From Salinicola avicenniae (GTDB taxonomy: Bacteria; Pseudomonadota; Gammaproteobacteria; Pseudomonadales; Halomonadaceae), in contig NZ_JAKQZC010000006.1 in NCBI RefSeq assembly GCF_023736115.1, forward strand, positions 310,001 to 374,000: a stretch of DNA of 64,000 bases. Reading direction: 5' to 3'. Below are positions 27,921-37,534 of the stretch, piece after piece. The position numbers and the translations under genes are program-made. The stretch's first letter is position 1, and each line of letters opens with the position of its first letter. The notes under the pieces were generated by a model, which made no database searches, was not told where the DNA came from, and was given only the letters and a program-made list of their open reading frames with translations.

Positions 27921-29026
27921 GCATTCATGTCGAACACCTGACCAAGCGCTACGCCGACTTCACCGCGCTGGACGGCATCGATCTGGCCATCGACGACGGT
28001 GAACTGGTCGCGCTGCTCGGCCCTTCCGGCTGTGGCAAGACGACACTGTTGCGCAGCATCGCCGGCATGGAATTCGCCGACAGCGGCCGTATTCTTCTCG
28101 AAGGCCGCGACATGACCCGGGAGCCGATCCGCCATCGCCAGGTCGGCTTCGTCTTCCAGCACTACGCGCTGTTCAACCACATGAGCGTATTTGAGAATGT
28201 GGCCTACGGACTGCGCGTCAGGCCGCGCGCCCAGCGCCCGCCAGAGGCCGAGATCCGCCGCCGGGTTCACGAACTGCTGGACCTGGTGCAGCTCGACTGG
28301 CTCGCCAGGCGCTTTCCGCCCCAGCTGTCGGGTGGACAGCGCCAGCGCATTGCCCTGGCCCGTGCGCTAGCGGTGGAACCCCGTTATCTGCTACTGGACG
28401 AACCGTTCGGCGCGCTGGATGCCAACGTCCGCAAGGAGCTGCGCCGCTGGTTGAGACGACTGCATGAAGAGCTTCACGTGACCAGCCTGTTCGTCACCCA
28501 CGATCAGGAGGAAGCGATGGAGGTGGCCAGTCGTATCGTGGTGATGAATCAGGGTCGTATCGAGCAGGTGGGAACGCCGGACGCGATCTACGACACGCCT
28601 GCGACGCCGTTCGTCTCGACCTTCATCGGTAGCGTCAATGTCCTGCACGGCACGCTCGAGCCGGGCCACTTCCAGAGCGGCGGCTGGCGACTACCGCTCC
28701 CCGATGGCGGCACCACAAAGCGCGCGACGAACCAGGATGTCTTCGTGCGCCCCCACGACATCGAGATCGTTCGCGATCGCCACCTGCCCTGCCAGGTTAG
28801 CGTTCGCCACGTGCACCCCCTGGGCAGCAGCTATCGCATCGACGTTACGCCGGCGCGGGGCGCGGGCGAGGCACCAAGGATCGACGACGACTGCCTGACG
28901 ATCGAACTCACCCGTCAGGCCTTCAAGGCACTGGCGCTCGAGGTCGGCGAGCGCGTCGGCGTCAAGGTCCAGCATCTGCACTGGTTTCATCGGGATGCGG
29001 CCCCCGCACTCGCAGAAGCGGTGTAG
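27917..29026 (+). CDS. cysA: sulfate ABC transporter ATP-binding protein CysA
   Basis: 369 residues. Walker A is GPSGCGKTT, the signature is LSGGQRQR and Walker B is [14 protein letters not shown]-terminal TOBE-type regulatory region follows ([10 protein letters not shown], then a beta-rich end). It powers sulfate import through CysTW. The ATG at 27917 overlaps the cysW stop; the much longer frame beginning at 27041 is out of frame with cysW over its first 290 codons and is not real. The stop codon TAG is the first codon of a 13-nt tandem repeat. Confidence 0.95.
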   Translation: MSIHVEHLTKRYADFTALDGIDLAIDDGELVALLGPSGCGKTTLLRSIAGMEFADSGRILLEGRDMTREPIRHRQVGFVFQHYALFNHMSVFENVAYGLRVRPRAQRPPEAEIRRRVHELLDLVQLDWLARRFPPQLSGGQRQRIALARALAVEPRYLLLDEPFGALDANVRKELRRWLRRLHEELHVTSLFVTHDQEEAMEVASRIVVMNQGRIEQVGTPDAIYDTPATPFVSTFIGSVNVLHGTLEPGHFQSGGWRLPLPDGGTTKRATNQDVFVRPHDIEIVRDRHLPCQVSVRHVHPLGSSYRIDVTPARGAGEAPRIDDDCLTIELTRQAFKALALEVGERVGVKVQHLHWFHRDAAPALAEAV

Positions 29027-29087
29027 GGCTCATGTATAGGGCTCACGCGTCGGGCTCAAGTATGGAGTTCACGTATAGAACTCGCGG
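29024..29087 (+). repeat. 13-nt tandem repeat beginning at the cysA stop codon
   Basis: Units are TAGGGCTCATGTA (29024–29036), TAGGGCTCACGCG (29037–29049), TCGGGCTCAAGTA (29050–29062), TGGAGTTCACGTA (29063–29075) and a partial TAGAACTCGCGG (29076–29087). The first TAG is the cysA stop. Divergence increases away from the gene. The first two units match at 10 of 13 positions. Confidence 0.82.
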
Positions 29088-29117
29088 CAAGGCTAGCCGT
29101 GGCAGGGCGGAAACAGA

Positions 29118-29155
29118 CGCGCCAGGCGCTTCGTGTGAACGAAGGTCCTGGCGCG
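29118..29155. terminator. strong hairpin between convergent cysA and fghA, without a T-tract
   Basis: CGCGCCAGG (29118–29126) pairs with CCTGGCGCG (29147–29155). An inner CTTCG/CGAAG pairing extends it. No run of T follows on either strand, so it is either an atypical terminator or an mRNA 3'-end stabiliser. Confidence 0.5.
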
Positions 29156-29168
29156 GGGGAGCAACGAC

Positions 29169-30026
29169 TCAGCGCTTGGCGTGAAGACGCTCGGCGTGAT
29201 AGCGCAGGTGGTCATCGATGAAGCTGGCGATAAAGAAGTAGCTGTGATCGTAGCCCGGGTGACGACGTAGCGTCAGCGGATGATCGTGCTCTTCACAGAC
29301 CGCTTCCAGGCGCTCCGGCTTGAGCTGTTCGGCTAGGAAGTTGTCGGCTTCCCCCTGGTCGATGAACAGCGGCTGACGCGATGACCCCTTGGCGACCAGC
29401 TCGCAGGCATCGTACTGAGTCCGCAGGCCGGCATCCTCACCGAGGTAGTTCTCGAAGGCCTTCTGCCCCCAGGGTACCTGCGTCGGATTGACGATCGGCG
29501 CGAACGCCGATACCGCCGCATAACGGCCAGGCTGACGCAGCGCCAGCACCAGGGCGCCGTGCCCGCCCATGGAATGACCGCTGATCGACTCGCGGCCGTT
29601 GACCGGGAAGTGCAGACGCACCACCGACGGCAGCTCCTCGGTGATGTAGTCGTACATGCGATAGTGCTGCGACCACGGCTCACGCTTGGCGTTCAGGTAG
29701 AACCCGGCACCGGAGCCGAAATCGTAGCTATCATGCTCGCCCGGCAGGTCCAGGCCTCGCGGGCTGGTGTCCGGGCAAACGATCGCGATGCCGAGTTCGG
29801 CGGCTGTGCGCTGAGCGCCGGCCTTCTGCATGAAGTTCTCGTCGTTGCAGGTCAGACCGGATAGCCACCACATCAGCGGGACACGCCCTTCCTCGGCCTG
29901 CGGCGGCAGATAGATTGCGAAGATCATCTCGCAGTCCAACGCCCGCGAGTAGTGCTTGTAGCGCTTGACCCACCCCCCAAAGCTCTTGGTGGCCGAGACC
30001 AGCTCCAGCTGTTCGCTCATCGACAT
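29169..30026 (-). CDS. fghA: S-formylglutathione hydrolase
   Basis: 285 residues, esterase D/FGH family. The nucleophile is Ser152 in GHSMGG; the catalytic His is in GYDHSYFF near the C-terminus, and WWLSGLTCNDENFMQKAG is the typical N-terminal signature. It hydrolyses S-formylglutathione to formate and glutathione, the step after FrmA in formaldehyde detoxification. AGGAG six bases upstream supports the start at 30026. It is downstream of frmA in the same direction, separated by a 231-nt gap with a 40-nt tandem repeat. Confidence 0.95.
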   Translation of the reverse strand: MSMSEQLELVSATKSFGGWVKRYKHYSRALDCEMIFAIYLPPQAEEGRVPLMWWLSGLTCNDENFMQKAGAQRTAAELGIAIVCPDTSPRGLDLPGEHDSYDFGSGAGFYLNAKREPWSQHYRMYDYITEELPSVVRLHFPVNGRESISGHSMGGHGALVLALRQPGRYAAVSAFAPIVNPTQVPWGQKAFENYLGEDAGLRTQYDACELVAKGSSRQPLFIDQGEADNFLAEQLKPERLEAVCEEHDHPLTLRRHPGYDHSYFFIASFIDDHLRYHAERLHAKR

Positions 30027-30153
30027 GGATCTCTCCTTGACTGTTCAAGCGCCCCGGACCCCGTGCACTCGAGGCGCCCGGAACCGCCGTTTTCCTCGCG
30101 GCCCGGGCGCTTATCAGGCGCCTTTCGTAAGCCCGTGGCATACCGAACGATAG

Positions 30154-30253
30154 GCGCGCAGCACCGGGCGCATATGTCAGAGGCTCTGGCTTTGCGCGCA
30201 GCACCGGGCGCGTGTGTCAGAGGCTCTGGCTTTGCGCGCGGCACCGGGCGCGT
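30154..30253. repeat. 40-nt tandem repeat (2.5 copies) between frmA and fghA
   Basis: A unit of exactly 40 bp runs 30154–30193, 30194–30233 and partly 30234–30253. Each copy contains GCACCGGGCG, at 30161, 30201 and 30241. The second and third copies differ from the first by only a few bases (CATATG becoming CGTGTG, GCGCGCA becoming GCGCGCG). It begins five bases beyond the frmA stop. The rest of this gap holds a hairpin with GCGCCCGG (30074–30081) and CCGGGCGC (30103–30110). Confidence 0.88.
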
Positions 30254-30257
30254 GGAA

Positions 30258-31457
<1,200 letters not shown>

Positions 31458-31493
31458 TCACCCCTTGGCAATAAACCCGCAAAATGACACATG

Positions 31494-31515
31494 ATTATTG
31501 CTCCACAGCAATAAT
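31494..31515. promoter_or_regulatory. perfect 9-bp inverted repeat in the frmA/LysR divergent promoter
   Basis: ATTATTGCT (31494–31502) and AGCAATAAT (31507–31515) form a perfect dyad with a 4-bp centre, 13 bp before the LysR start. A further GCAATAA half-site lies at 31468–31474, exactly 40 bp before the one at 31508. This arrangement fits a LysR-type recognition site plus an activation site on the frmA side. The role is inferred. Confidence 0.55.
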
Positions 31516-31528
31516 TCAGGAGCCCCGC

Positions 31529-32491
31529 ATGTCTCGCCTCGACGGTATCGAGGCCTTCGTCGCCGTGGTCCGGCTGGGGACGTTCTCCCGCGCCGCCGAA
31601 TCGCTGAAGGTTTCCAATTCCCACGTCAGCCGCCTCGTGAGCCAGCTCGAACAGCAGCTGGGCACACCGCTGCTCTACCGCACGACGCGCCAGATTCGGC
31701 TGACCGATGGCGGCACCATCTACTATGAGCACTGCCGGGCGCTGCTCGACGGTCTGAAAGACGCGGAGACGACCCTCAACGCGCTGCAGTCGCAACCGCA
31801 GGGGCGTCTGGCGATCAGCTGCGCGACGACATTCGGCGAGCGTTATATCGCCCCGCTGGTCAACGATTTCCATCGCCAGTATCCGCAGCTCGACGTCCGC
31901 CTGCACTTCACCAATCGCACGGTGGAACTGATCGACGAGGGCTTCGATATCGCTATCCGCATGGGCGTGCTGCGCGACTCCAGCCTGCTGTCGCGTCGGC
32001 TCTGCCGACGGCTCGAGTACATTGTCGGCTCGCCGGACTATTTTCAGCGTCTGCCGGCACCGCATAGCCTCTCGGAGCTTGCGCACCACAACTGCCTGAT
32101 CGGTTCGCGCGACAGCTGGTTGTTCGACGTGGAGGGGCAACAGCGGGAAGTCCGCGTCTCGGGCAACTGGCGTGGCAACTCGGGGCCGGCACTCCTGGAT
32201 GCCGCGCGCAAGGGCATCGGCCTGGCACAGTTGCCGGACTACTACGTGAAAGGCGCGCTGGAGCGTGGCGAGCTGATCTCCGTACTCGACCGCTACCAGC
32301 TGACGGATACTGCGGTGTGGGCGGTCTATCCGCGGCACCGCCAGCTGTCATCGAAGATACGGCTACTGGTCGACTTTCTGGTCGAACGGCTACCGGAAGC
32401 GATCGCGCTCTGGTCGACACCGACGATGACACGCCCAGCCGACAGCGGAAGGATTATCGAATCGGCGAGTGAGTCGCCGGGCACCGCCTGA
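31529..32491 (+). CDS. LysR-family regulator divergent from frmA
   Basis: 320 residues, starting MSRLDGIEAFVAVVRLGTFS, with the helix-turn-helix RAAESLKVSNSHVSRLVSQL and the effector domain of the CrgA-like branch (GRLAISCATTFGERYIAPLV). AGGAG seven bases upstream fixes the start at 31529; the extension to 31484 runs through the operator palindrome and is rejected. It probably controls the frmA–fghA genes and itself. The effector is unknown; formaldehyde or glutathione adducts are possible. Confidence 0.9.
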   Translation: MSRLDGIEAFVAVVRLGTFSRAAESLKVSNSHVSRLVSQLEQQLGTPLLYRTTRQIRLTDGGTIYYEHCRALLDGLKDAETTLNALQSQPQGRLAISCATTFGERYIAPLVNDFHRQYPQLDVRLHFTNRTVELIDEGFDIAIRMGVLRDSSLLSRRLCRRLEYIVGSPDYFQRLPAPHSLSELAHHNCLIGSRDSWLFDVEGQQREVRVSGNWRGNSGPALLDAARKGIGLAQLPDYYVKGALERGELISVLDRYQLTDTAVWAVYPRHRQLSSKIRLLVDFLVERLPEAIALWSTPTMTRPADSGRIIESASESPGTA

Positions 32492-32557
32492 GAACCGGCC
32501 AGGCGCCAACGAGGCCCCTGGCGGACGCGACGACTCGGTCCGCCAGTGATGAGCGCG

Positions 32558-33301
32558 TCAGGTGTGGAAACCGTTGAAAAAGTGGTCGATGCCATCGTTG
32601 AGATAGGCATCCCCGAACTCCGCCTCGCGCGCCAGCGCCGCGGGGTCGGGCAGTTCGATGCGCTGTCGCGATCGTAGTACCAGCCCCTCCTCGCGAAACG
32701 CCGTCAACGTACGACTGACGTGCACCGACGAGAGCCCCAGCGCATCGCCGAGGTGCTGCTGCGACAGCGGCAGTCGCATGCTGTTGCCGTCTCTCGCCTT
32801 GGTTCGCTCGAGACGCACGAACATCTCGTAGATCATGTGCGCCAGGCGCTGGCGCGCGCTGCGCCGGGCCAGATTGACCAGACGTTCGGTCAACAGCGCC
32901 TGCTGGTGCGAGGAGACCGCGAAAAAGATCGCGGAAAGCGTCAACGACTCGCGAAAGATATTGATCAGCCGGCGATGCGGAAAGTGGCAGATAACGCCAT
33001 CCTCCAGCATGGCGACGCCGGTGAGACGCTCGCGGAAGGCAAACTCTCGCAGGCCGATGATATCGCCCGGTAGATAGATCTCGAGAATCTGCCTCGAGCC
33101 GTCTTCCATATGGCGGAAGGAGTAGGCCCAACCGCGTCTCAGCGTACAGAACTCTTTGGCACTATCGCCCTCCTGCCACAGGATGTGATCAGCCTTGACC
33201 TGGGTCGGACTCTCCTCGAGTTCGATCAGCAGCTGCTTGTCATTCTGCGATAGCTCCCCGTAGTGACTGAAGTGACGGACAATGCAACTATCTTCGCTCA
33301 T
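32558..33301 (-). CDS. Crp/Fnr-family transcriptional regulator
   Basis: 247 residues. A cyclic-nucleotide-binding-like beta barrel lies at about 30–130 (LWQEGDSAKEFCTLRRGWAY, LEIYLPGDIIGLREFA), followed by a dimer helix and a Crp-type helix-turn-helix (SQQHLGDALGLSSVHVSRTL). The N-terminal cysteine cluster that holds the FNR iron-sulfur centre is absent; only two cysteines are seen near the start, far apart. It is therefore not an FNR-type oxygen sensor, and the signal is unknown. The ATG at 33301 gives MSEDSC. It is downstream of sdaA by 174 nt on the same strand. Confidence 0.88.
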   Translation of the reverse strand: MSEDSCIVRHFSHYGELSQNDKQLLIELEESPTQVKADHILWQEGDSAKEFCTLRRGWAYSFRHMEDGSRQILEIYLPGDIIGLREFAFRERLTGVAMLEDGVICHFPHRRLINIFRESLTLSAIFFAVSSHQQALLTERLVNLARRSARQRLAHMIYEMFVRLERTKARDGNSMRLPLSQQHLGDALGLSSVHVSRTLTAFREEGLVLRSRQRIELPDPAALAREAEFGDAYLNDGIDHFFNGFHT

Positions 33302-33475
33302 TTCCCTTGCCCTTATCGTCTTCTTTGCCTTGGCACGACGCGCTCCAATGAAGAAAATCGATATTGGCACAGGCTGTCAGTGTTGTCGTTATCTCGCGTT
33401 GCCGTTCTTCCCCGTTACCGTCATTCGACCTCCCCGTTGACCGGAATCGCGCCCGGCGCCGAAGTGTCGCCGGCG

Positions 33476-34855
33476 TCAGCACTCGATCGTGTTCACCGCC
33501 AGGCCGCCGCGCGAAGTCTCCTTGTATTTGTCCTGCATGTCGCGACCGGTGTCGCGCATGGTCCGAATCACCTTGTCCAGCGAGACAAAATGCTCGCCAT
33601 CGCCGCGCAGTGCCATCTGCGCCGCGTTGATCGCCTTGACCGAGGCGATGGCATTGCGCTCGATGCAGGGCACCTGCACCAGGCCGGCGATCGGATCGCA
33701 GGTCAGCCCCAGATTGTGCTCGAGTCCGATCTCTGCGGCGTTTTCCACCTGCGCCGGCGTCCCGCCCATCAGCTCCGCCAGTCCCGCCGCTGCCATGGCG
33801 CAGGCCGAACCGACCTCGCCCTGGCAGCCGACTTCAGCGCCGGAGATGGACGCATTGGTCTTGCACAGGATGCCGATGGCACCGGCAGCAAGCAGGAAGC
33901 GCACCACATCCTTCTCGCAGGCATCAGGCTGAAACTTCATGTAGTAGTGAAGCACCGCCGGCACGATGCCAGCCGCCCCATTGGTCGGCGCCGTCACCAT
34001 GCGACGGCCGGCGGCGTTCTCCTCGTTGACGGCCAGCGCGAAGAGGTTGACCCAGTCCATCGCCGAAAACGTGCTGGCGATCAGGCTTTTCTCCTCGTCC
34101 AGCGCCTGCAGCCGTTGATAGAGGCCGGGCGCCCGCCGACGCACATTGAGCCCGCCCGGCAGCACGCCTTGCTGATCGAGCCCACTGTCGACACAGGCCT
34201 TCATTGCCTCCCAGATACGCCAGAGCCCGTCGCGAGTCTCGCGTTCGCTGCGCCAGGCTCCCTCGTTGGCCAGCATCACATCGCTGATCGACATCGACTC
34301 GCGCCGGCAGATGGCGAGCAGTTCCTCGGCGTTGCGAAAGGCATAGGGCAGCGCTACCGCCGGCGTCGCCGACTCGCGCTCATGCGCCTGCTCGGCATCG
34401 ACGACGAAACCGCCACCCACCGAGTAGTAGGTGTTGTCGAAGAGCACGGCGTCACCGTCGTAGGCAACGATCCGCAGCGCGTTGGTGTGATAGTAGAGGA
34501 TTTCGTCGCACCACAGAATATCCCGCTCGGCCTGGAAGGTGACCGCATGGACGCCCGCCAACACGAGTTCGCCGTCACGCTCGAGCGCCGCCAGCCTGAG
34601 CGCCAGGTCATCGGGGTCAACCGTCAGTGGGCGCTCCCCCATCAACCCGCCAAGCACGGCCTGGTCAGTGTTGTGACCCCGCCCGGTCGCGGAGAGCGAA
34701 CCGTAGAGCGTGACGTGGACGCGCGTGACCGCGTTCAGCAATCCGCGCTCGCGCAGGTCGGCCACGAAGTCATGGGCCGCCTGCATCGGCCCGACGGTAT
34801 GCGAGCTGGAAGGGCCAATGCCGATCTTGAACAGGTCGAACACGCTGAAAGTCAT
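33476..34855 (-). CDS. sdaA: L-serine ammonia-lyase (single-chain, iron-sulfur)
   Basis: 459 residues, same type as E. coli SdaA/SdaB. The N-terminal domain begins [20 protein letters not shown] and is followed by the catalytic alpha domain. The iron-sulfur cysteines are in [19 protein letters not shown] and further on in GLTCDP. It converts L-serine to pyruvate and ammonia. It is divergent from a GcvA-like LysR gene, which may control it in response to glycine or serine. The start has no strong alternative. Confidence 0.96.
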   Translation of the reverse strand: MTFSVFDLFKIGIGPSSSHTVGPMQAAHDFVADLRERGLLNAVTRVHVTLYGSLSATGRGHNTDQAVLGGLMGERPLTVDPDDLALRLAALERDGELVLAGVHAVTFQAERDILWCDEILYYHTNALRIVAYDGDAVLFDNTYYSVGGGFVVDAEQAHERESATPAVALPYAFRNAEELLAICRRESMSISDVMLANEGAWRSERETRDGLWRIWEAMKACVDSGLDQQGVLPGGLNVRRRAPGLYQRLQALDEEKSLIASTFSAMDWVNLFALAVNEENAAGRRMVTAPTNGAAGIVPAVLHYYMKFQPDACEKDVVRFLLAAGAIGILCKTNASISGAEVGCQGEVGSACAMAAAGLAELMGGTPAQVENAAEIGLEHNLGLTCDPIAGLVQVPCIERNAIASVKAINAAQMALRGDGEHFVSLDKVIRTMRDTGRDMQDKYKETSRGGLAVNTIEC

Positions 34856-34979
34856 GGGACGACTCCAAATGTCGCAGGATCACCCGCCGAGGTCGCTCTC
34901 GAAACAGGTATCAGATGTAGTTTGACTTCAGTGTGGTCGCCGGTTACACCGGGAACAATCGATAATATCTGCCGGGGCT

Positions 34980-34994
34980 TTTAGTCTATCTAAA
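34980..34994. promoter_or_regulatory. TTTAG-N5-CTAAA palindrome directly before the GcvA-like start
   Basis: TTTAG (34980–34984), TCTAT, CTAAA (34990–34994) is a perfect 15-bp dyad of LysR type. It ends two bases before the ATG at 34997, so it covers the place where a ribosome binding site should be. It also lies in the 141-bp gap divergent from sdaA. Binding of the LysR protein here would block its own expression. This function is inferred. Confidence 0.55.
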
Positions 34995-34996
34995 CC

Positions 34997-35929
34997 ATGC
35001 CGCAATCACTTAATGCCCAGACGCACGCCTGGATGAAGGTGTTCGCCGTCAGCGCCCGCCACCTGTCGTTCACGCGAGCGGCCGAGGAGCTGCACGTCAC
35101 CACCGGTGCCGTCAGCCAACAGATCAAACAGCTCGAAGAGCGACTCGGCTTTCGTCTGTTTCGGCGCCTGCCGCGCCAATTGGCATTGACCGAAGAAGGT
35201 GAGCGTCTCGCTGGCGTGGTCGCCGAGGCCTATGACGCAGTCGGCCTGGAGGTGGACCGCCTGCGCGGCGGCGTGATGAGTGGCGTACTGCGGCTGCGCT
35301 GCCTGCCCTCTTTCCTGGCCAAGTGGCTGATGCCCCGACTGCCGCGTCTGCAGGCACGTTTTCCGGACATTGAGCTCCACGTCAGCGCCGAGGATAGCAA
35401 CCTCTCTCTGCTGGATGGCGGCTTCGATCTGGCGATCGATCTCAACGACGGTCACTATCCGGGACTGCAGATGACACCGCTGATCGACGAGGAGATCTTC
35501 GCGGTCTGCTCGCCGCAGCTGCTGCGCCGTCGACCACCGCTCACGCATCCGGAAGCGCTCGGATACTATCCGCTGCTTCATGACGTCACCGCCTGGCGCG
35601 GCAGCCACGACTACGCCGAATGGGAGCACTATCTGCAAGCGATTGGCGGCGATCAGGTCAACGTGCGTCGCGGCTATACCTTCAATCGCAACCAGCTGAC
35701 CGTGGAAGCCGCGATCGCCGGGATGGGCGTTGCCATCGCCCGACGCACGCTGATCGGCGACGAATTGGCCAGCGGCCGGCTGATTGCCCCTTTCCCGGGT
35801 TCCGTAGCAACCGGCAAACGCTACGGTCTGGTCTTCCAGCAGGGCGCGCTCGACGACCGCCGCGTGCGTGCGATCCACGACTGGCTGGAGGAAGAAGCCC
35901 AGCGCTCTCGCGCCCCGGAGTCGGCGTAA
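34997..35929 (+). CDS. GcvA-like LysR-family regulator
   Basis: 310 residues with the GcvA-type opening: WMKVFAVSARHLSFTRAAEE and LHVTTGAVSQQIKQLEERLG as helix-turn-helix, then a standard effector domain (LRLRCLPSFLAKWLMPRLPR). GcvA relatives regulate glycine/serine-linked genes or beta-lactamases; the divergent sdaA makes serine metabolism the likely target. The ATG has no Shine–Dalgarno sequence and directly follows a palindrome, which suggests weak or leaderless translation and autoregulation. Confidence 0.9.
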   Translation: MPQSLNAQTHAWMKVFAVSARHLSFTRAAEELHVTTGAVSQQIKQLEERLGFRLFRRLPRQLALTEEGERLAGVVAEAYDAVGLEVDRLRGGVMSGVLRLRCLPSFLAKWLMPRLPRLQARFPDIELHVSAEDSNLSLLDGGFDLAIDLNDGHYPGLQMTPLIDEEIFAVCSPQLLRRRPPLTHPEALGYYPLLHDVTAWRGSHDYAEWEHYLQAIGGDQVNVRRGYTFNRNQLTVEAAIAGMGVAIARRTLIGDELASGRLIAPFPGSVATGKRYGLVFQQGALDDRRVRAIHDWLEEEAQRSRAPESA

Positions 35930-36050
35930 TCGGCCATCCGCTTGAAGACATCAGCCACTCACCTATCCCAACCGCCAACCACGTCTCACTAGGCAGGTCT
36001 TTACTCGCTGATTATTAAAAGAAAATTAAATCCGTCCAGGAACAGCGTTT

Positions 36051-36065
36051 CTTAACGAACTTAAG
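36051..36065. promoter_or_regulatory. CTTAA-N5-TTAAG palindrome upstream of the membrane protein gene
   Basis: CTTAA (36051–36055) and TTAAG (36061–36065) form a perfect dyad 43 bp before the ATG at 36109, within an AT-rich segment (ATTATTAAAAGAAAATTAAA at 36011–36030). It may be an operator or part of the promoter. Confidence 0.35.
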
Positions 36066-36108
36066 CATGATAATCTTAGCGGGCTATCAATTTCTGCAGG
36101 AAACCATC

Positions 36109-36837
36109 ATGCTCTCCCTACCTGTCAGGACGGTCGCACTGCGCGGCGTCCTGTATATCCTGTTGCTGGCCGGTCTCATGCAGGCGACCCTGCAGATCGA
36201 CGTCATGCACCCGGGCGGTCCCAACCTGACCGAAACCTCGCTGACCGAGATATCCCAGGCTGCCATGCTGTTTCTCTCCGCCGTGCTGATGCTGGTGATT
36301 CGGCAGCGTCTGCAGGTCATGCGGACCACCAGTCTATTGCTTTGGGCATTCTTCGCCGCCTCGTTCGTGCGCGAGAATGACAGCTGGCTGGATATCTACG
36401 CCTTCGACGGCGCCTGGCAGTGCCTGGTGGCCCTGATTGTCGTGCCCACCTTGGCCATCTCCATCATTCGCCACAAAGCTTTCGCGTCCGAATTCCGCCT
36501 GTTCTCGAACAGTCTCGGCTTCGGGCTCTTTGCCGGGGGCTTCCTGACCACCTACCTGTTTTCCCGTCTCTATGGCCGCAGCGAGATGTGGCAGGCGCTG
36601 ATGGGCGACGGTTATCTTCGCGTCGTGAAGGATGCGGCCGAGGAGATGACCGAACTGGCGGGTTACAGCCTGCTGCTGTTTGCCAGCGTCGAACTCTGCC
36701 TGCTGGCGGTGAGACTGCGTCGGATGGGAGCGGCCAGACAGCCGCAGGCCACGCTCCATGAGCTGGTCGGCAGCCATGAAAAAGCCGCCGTGTCGACACG
36801 CAACCGGCGGCCTGCAGAGAAGCGCGAGCACGCCTGA
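36109..36837 (+). CDS. six-helix inner membrane protein of unknown function
   Basis: 242 residues. Hydrophobic segments are visible at roughly 8–28, 48–64, 73–90, 104–122, 138–160 and 186–206, giving about six membrane helices. The C-terminal 35 residues are charged and probably cytoplasmic (RRMGAARQPQATLHELVG). Possible functional residues between helices are FVRENDSWLD and the acidic KDAAEEMTELAG. I do not recognise the family. CAGGAAA before the ATG supports the start over 36067. It converges on the response regulator gene with a 31-nt gap. Confidence 0.75.
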   Translation: MLSLPVRTVALRGVLYILLLAGLMQATLQIDVMHPGGPNLTETSLTEISQAAMLFLSAVLMLVIRQRLQVMRTTSLLLWAFFAASFVRENDSWLDIYAFDGAWQCLVALIVVPTLAISIIRHKAFASEFRLFSNSLGFGLFAGGFLTTYLFSRLYGRSEMWQALMGDGYLRVVKDAAEEMTELAGYSLLLFASVELCLLAVRLRRMGAARQPQATLHELVGSHEKAAVSTRNRRPAEKREHA

Positions 36838-36868
36838 TACCGTATCGGCACGCTCGGCATCATCAGAC

Positions 36869-37534
36869 TCAGTCGTCCGTCACCTTGGGCGGATCGATCT
36901 CCAACTTTTGCGCGGCAATGACGGCCTGAGTGCGCGAGTGCACGCCCAGCTTGCGCAGGATAGCCGTTACGTGCGCCTTGATGGTCGCCTCCGAGACGTT
37001 GAGCTCGTAGGCGATCTGCTTGTTGAGCAGGCCTTCCGTCAGCATGTTCAGCACGCGAAACTGCTGCGGCGTCAGCGAGGCGATCGCTTCGGCGAAGCGA
37101 GCATCTTCCTCGCTGCCTTCGCCCATGGCATCCGCCATCTCTGACGGCAGCCAGACTTCGCCGTTCAGCACTTCGCCAATCGCTTCGGCGATAGTATCCA
37201 ACGACGCCGACTTGGGAATGAACCCGGAGGCGCCATAGTCGATGGCGCGACGCACGACATCGAGCTCCTCGCTTCCCGACACCACGGTGACCGGAATGTC
37301 GGGCATCTGTCCCCGCAGCTGAATCAGCCCGGAAAAGCCATGTGCGCCCGGCATGTGCAGATCCAGCAGGATCAGATCGGCATCGGGGTGACGCGTCACT
37401 ACCTCCGTCGTCGCCTCCATGGTGTCCGCCTCGACGATCTCAGCCTGCGGCGACACCTGTCTCAGCGCCTGATTGAGCGCCGCCCGGAAGAGTGGGTGGT
37501 CATCGGCGACGATGAATTTCTGGGCAAAAGCCAT
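36869..37534 (-). CDS. LuxR/FixJ-type response regulator next to acs (CrbR/ErdR-like)
   Basis: 221 residues. The receiver domain has the acidic pair DD at 11–12, phosphorylation site Asp58 (LLDLHMPG) and the lysine in FIPKSAS. A LuxR helix-turn-helix follows at about 150–205 (LTPQQFRVLNMLTEGLLNKQ, SEATIKAHVTAILRKLGV). In pseudomonads and vibrios a regulator of this form (ErdR/CrbR) activates acetyl-CoA synthetase expression, and here it lies directly downstream of acs on the same strand. No cognate histidine kinase is in the window. The ATG at 37534 fits the receiver start; the longer frame to 37600 is not needed. Confidence 0.85.
   Translation of the reverse strand: MAFAQKFIVADDHPLFRAALNQALRQVSPQAEIVEADTMEATTEVVTRHPDADLILLDLHMPGAHGFSGLIQLRGQMPDIPVTVVSGSEELDVVRRAIDYGASGFIPKSASLDTIAEAIGEVLNGEVWLPSEMADAMGEGSEEDARFAEAIASLTPQQFRVLNMLTEGLLNKQIAYELNVSEATIKAHVTAILRKLGVHSRTQAVIAAQKLEIDPPKVTDD

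Noticed and set aside
27041-29026. a 661-residue fusion protein ending as CysA
   Set aside because: Its first 290 codons are out of frame with cysW, which is a complete permease. CysA starts at 27917 with an ATGA overlap.
30154-30253. CRISPR array
   Set aside because: The 40-bp units are directly adjacent with no unique spacers, and no cas gene is in the window.
33263-34984. 573-codon open frame on the plus strand antisense to sdaA
   Set aside because: The minus strand encodes a clear L-serine dehydratase over the same bases. The plus-strand product is His/Gln/Arg-rich without domain signatures, as expected for a shadow frame in GC-rich DNA.
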